From positions 1-29,718 of the IMG/VR virus record IMGVR_UViG_3300012211_000008: a stretch of DNA of 29,718 bases; one strand, given 5' to 3'. Numbering within the stretch: position 1 is the stretch's first letter; every line of letters starts with the position of its first letter. The notes below the pieces were generated by a model that ran no database searches, was not told the origin of the DNA, and saw nothing but the letters and a program-made list of their open reading frames with translations. The position numbers were made by a program, and so were the translations under genes. Source of the stretch: a virus. Below are positions 28,228-29,718 of the stretch, piece after piece.

Positions 28228-28740
28228 ATGACAGACCAAGTAAACCCCGGACAGGCGAAGCCTGCCCCGGAAGTGGCCTCTGATGCCACAACATTGCAGT
28301 TGCTAGTTCAGCTTCTATTGGCCGAGCGCCAGGAATCTTTGCTAGAGAGACAGGAAAAAGCACGAGCATTGGGAGCACGTAACGACCAAAGACGCAAGAA
28401 TGCTGACTACGTCGTAGCCGAGAAAAATAAAATTCAGGCTATGTGTACTCACAAGAAGGGCGGCAGAGGGTTGAAGTCACCGAAGACAGATTACGCGGTG
28501 TACTTCCACACGTTTACGGATGCTTCTAGCTATATTCGTTGCCAGATTTGCGGCATGAAATGGCGCAATCAGGATACAACCCAATTCATATTCCGTAGTG
28601 GCAACAAGATGGACAACCACACGGGAATCGGTTGGAAGGAAGCCTATGAAATGGTTTCCAACTCTACGAACACCGCAAGTGCATCAGAAGTTAAACTGTC
28701 TACGCAGCCTATTCAGACTAACGTAGCAGACCTGAATTAA
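28228..28740 (+). CDS. helical protein with a C/H zinc-site
   Basis: A 170-residue protein. Residues 20-70 form a Leu/Gln/Glu/Arg-rich coiled coil. A likely zinc site follows: MCTHKK (about 71-76) and RCQICGMKW (about 103-111), a C-x-H plus CxxC arrangement. The C-terminal third is polar. It sits between head genes and a terminator; AGAGAA precedes the start. Role unknown. Confidence 0.6.
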   Translation: MTDQVNPGQAKPAPEVASDATTLQLLVQLLLAERQESLLERQEKARALGARNDQRRKNADYVVAEKNKIQAMCTHKKGGRGLKSPKTDYAVYFHTFTDASSYIRCQICGMKWRNQDTTQFIFRSGNKMDNHTGIGWKEAYEMVSNSTNTASASEVKLSTQPIQTNVADLN

Positions 28741-28766
28741 GATTTATCCGGTACGGCGGATTACAT

Positions 28767-28795
28767 GTCCAGTCCCGTACAGACTGGACCTTTTT
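28767..28795 (+). terminator. intrinsic terminator
   Basis: Stem GTCCAGT (28767-28773)/ACTGGAC (28783-28789) followed by CTTTTT, shortly after the stop of the C/H protein. It closes the capsid transcription unit. Confidence 0.85.
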
Positions 28796-28806
28796 ATAGG
28801 AGAAGA

Positions 28807-28879
28807 CTCTGGTATACCATTCCTGATTACACCAACAGACTACGAAACGGGTCTGTAGGCCCGCCTTCCGTAGCCAGAG
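28807..28879 (+). other. possible structured leader of the last gene
   Basis: Arms CTCTGG (28807-28812) and CCAGAG (28874-28879) enclose a smaller hairpin CAGAC/GTCTG. The closing arm ends 6 nt before the next ATG, where a ribosome would bind. Confidence 0.35.
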
Positions 28880-28885
28880 CATCTT

Positions 28886-29718
28886 ATGGCTAATTCACAA
28901 AGTAAACTCACACTACAAAATATTCTCGATAAGGTTTGGCCCCTTGGCGATGTACAGCCAGTCCTAGCTAATGTTAGCGGCTCCCAACTAGAGCCCTTCG
29001 TTACTATCTGCACCGATGTTTATTCTGACATCGTTGGCGTTGCTTTTCCCCACAAGTGGAATGAAGTTAAGCTACCTGTATTTTACACCAACAGTTTTCA
29101 GCAGGACTATGCTTTACTGAACCCCGATGGCAGCAGCGTGTTCAACGTAGAATGGTTAGAGCGCGGCATCTGCGTAGATATGACCAGCAACTCTATCCCG
29201 AAGGCTTGGGGATACGTTGAGTGCGGTCGTCAACTGACTCAGGCAACAGGGACCTTCCTTCAAGTTACCACATGGCGCAATCCTACCTTCTTAGCGAACT
29301 GGTTCCCGAATTACATGCTGTATTACGGAACCTGGGGCGCAGCAAACTCTGGAAATCCTACAGTAGGAAACAACCCAGGTGCGGGCTCTATCTATACAAA
29401 TCCTTTGAGCGCAACAGCCAACACACAGCCGTCTAATCCCATGACGCAGATTATAGATACAAACGGGAATATTCAGGTTGTAACAACTTACGGAGTCTGC
29501 GGACTAACCCAACCTAATTGGCCTGCGGTAAATGCTCTACCAGGAACCAACACTACCGATGGAACGACTGTATGGACCGTGGCTGACCCGAACGGGATTG
29601 GCATCCGTATCCTCCCTGTTCCGTCACAGACAGGGGCTGTATTCCAATTTAATTTGATTGCTCAGAAGCCTTCGATACAGTTTACTAGTCTAAGTCAGAC
29701 CCTGGACCCGTTCCCGGA
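28886..29718 (+). CDS. virion protein, partial (runs off the window)
   Basis: An open frame of 277 complete codons without a stop begins MANSQSKLTLQNILDKVWPL. It is rich in Asn, Thr, Gly, Pro and aromatic residues, with VWPLGDVQPVL and a Gly/Asn-rich stretch (GNNPGAGS) near residue 180. Composition and position after the head genes suggest a neck, tail or tubular protein. The ribosome binding site is weak, which fits the structured leader in front. The C-terminus is missing. Confidence 0.65.
   Translation, partial: MANSQSKLTLQNILDKVWPLGDVQPVLANVSGSQLEPFVTICTDVYSDIVGVAFPHKWNEVKLPVFYTNSFQQDYALLNPDGSSVFNVEWLERGICVDMTSNSIPKAWGYVECGRQLTQATGTFLQVTTWRNPTFLANWFPNYMLYYGTWGAANSGNPTVGNNPGAGSIYTNPLSATANTQPSNPMTQIIDTNGNIQVVTTYGVCGLTQPNWPAVNALPGTNTTDGTTVWTVADPNGIGIRILPVPSQTGAVFQFNLIAQKPSIQFTSLSQTLDPFP

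Overview
This window is part of the genome of a tailed double-stranded DNA bacteriophage (Caudoviricetes). The evidence is a head-gene order of large terminase, portal, small protein, scaffold and major capsid protein, flanked by many repeat-rich virion proteins and by HNH endonucleases. Every supported gene lies on the + strand. The host cannot be named. Strong AGGAG-type ribosome binding sites, one good sigma-70-like promoter, a lipobox and a type II tRNA-Tyr point to a bacterium. I recognise no close named relative.

Region 1 (1-6891) is a giant tRNA array. I count 34 tRNA genes with encoded CCA, covering every amino acid except His, usually joined by a short linker of the form CCA-(A)RTTT. 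Between them lie about a dozen non-tRNA segments of 60-300 nt. They are closed by perfect 6-8 bp stems and rich in GNRA tetraloops, and two contain probable pseudoknots. They use the same linkers as the tRNAs and match no RNA family I recognise. The array also carries tiny ORFs (membrane peptides, Cys-rich peptides), an HNH endonuclease, a membrane-anchored V8/trypsin-like protease and a small unknown protein. It ends at a clear intrinsic terminator (6866-6891).

Region 2 (6907-16418) starts with a putative HExxH lipoprotein. It continues with a run of closely packed virion proteins: short beta-rich proteins, a large protein with an internal duplication, coiled-coil fibre-like proteins and a protein with a C-terminal zinc ribbon. 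Two terminators lie at 7865 and 16390.

Region 3 (16485-19492) holds a coiled-coil/hydrophobic small protein, a second HNH endonuclease, a chain of overlapping small genes (Cys-rich, His-rich and basic) and a histidine phosphatase.

Region 4 (19516-28795) is the head module. The major capsid gene is interrupted by a 169-nt group I intron (predicted 25670-25838). It is followed by a strong promoter, a 5' stem-loop and a third HNH-type endonuclease, then two further probable virion proteins and a terminator. A last virion gene runs off the end of the window.

The most unusual material is the mixed tRNA/structured-RNA array, the tRNAs with non-standard anticodon and T loops, and the intron in the capsid gene.
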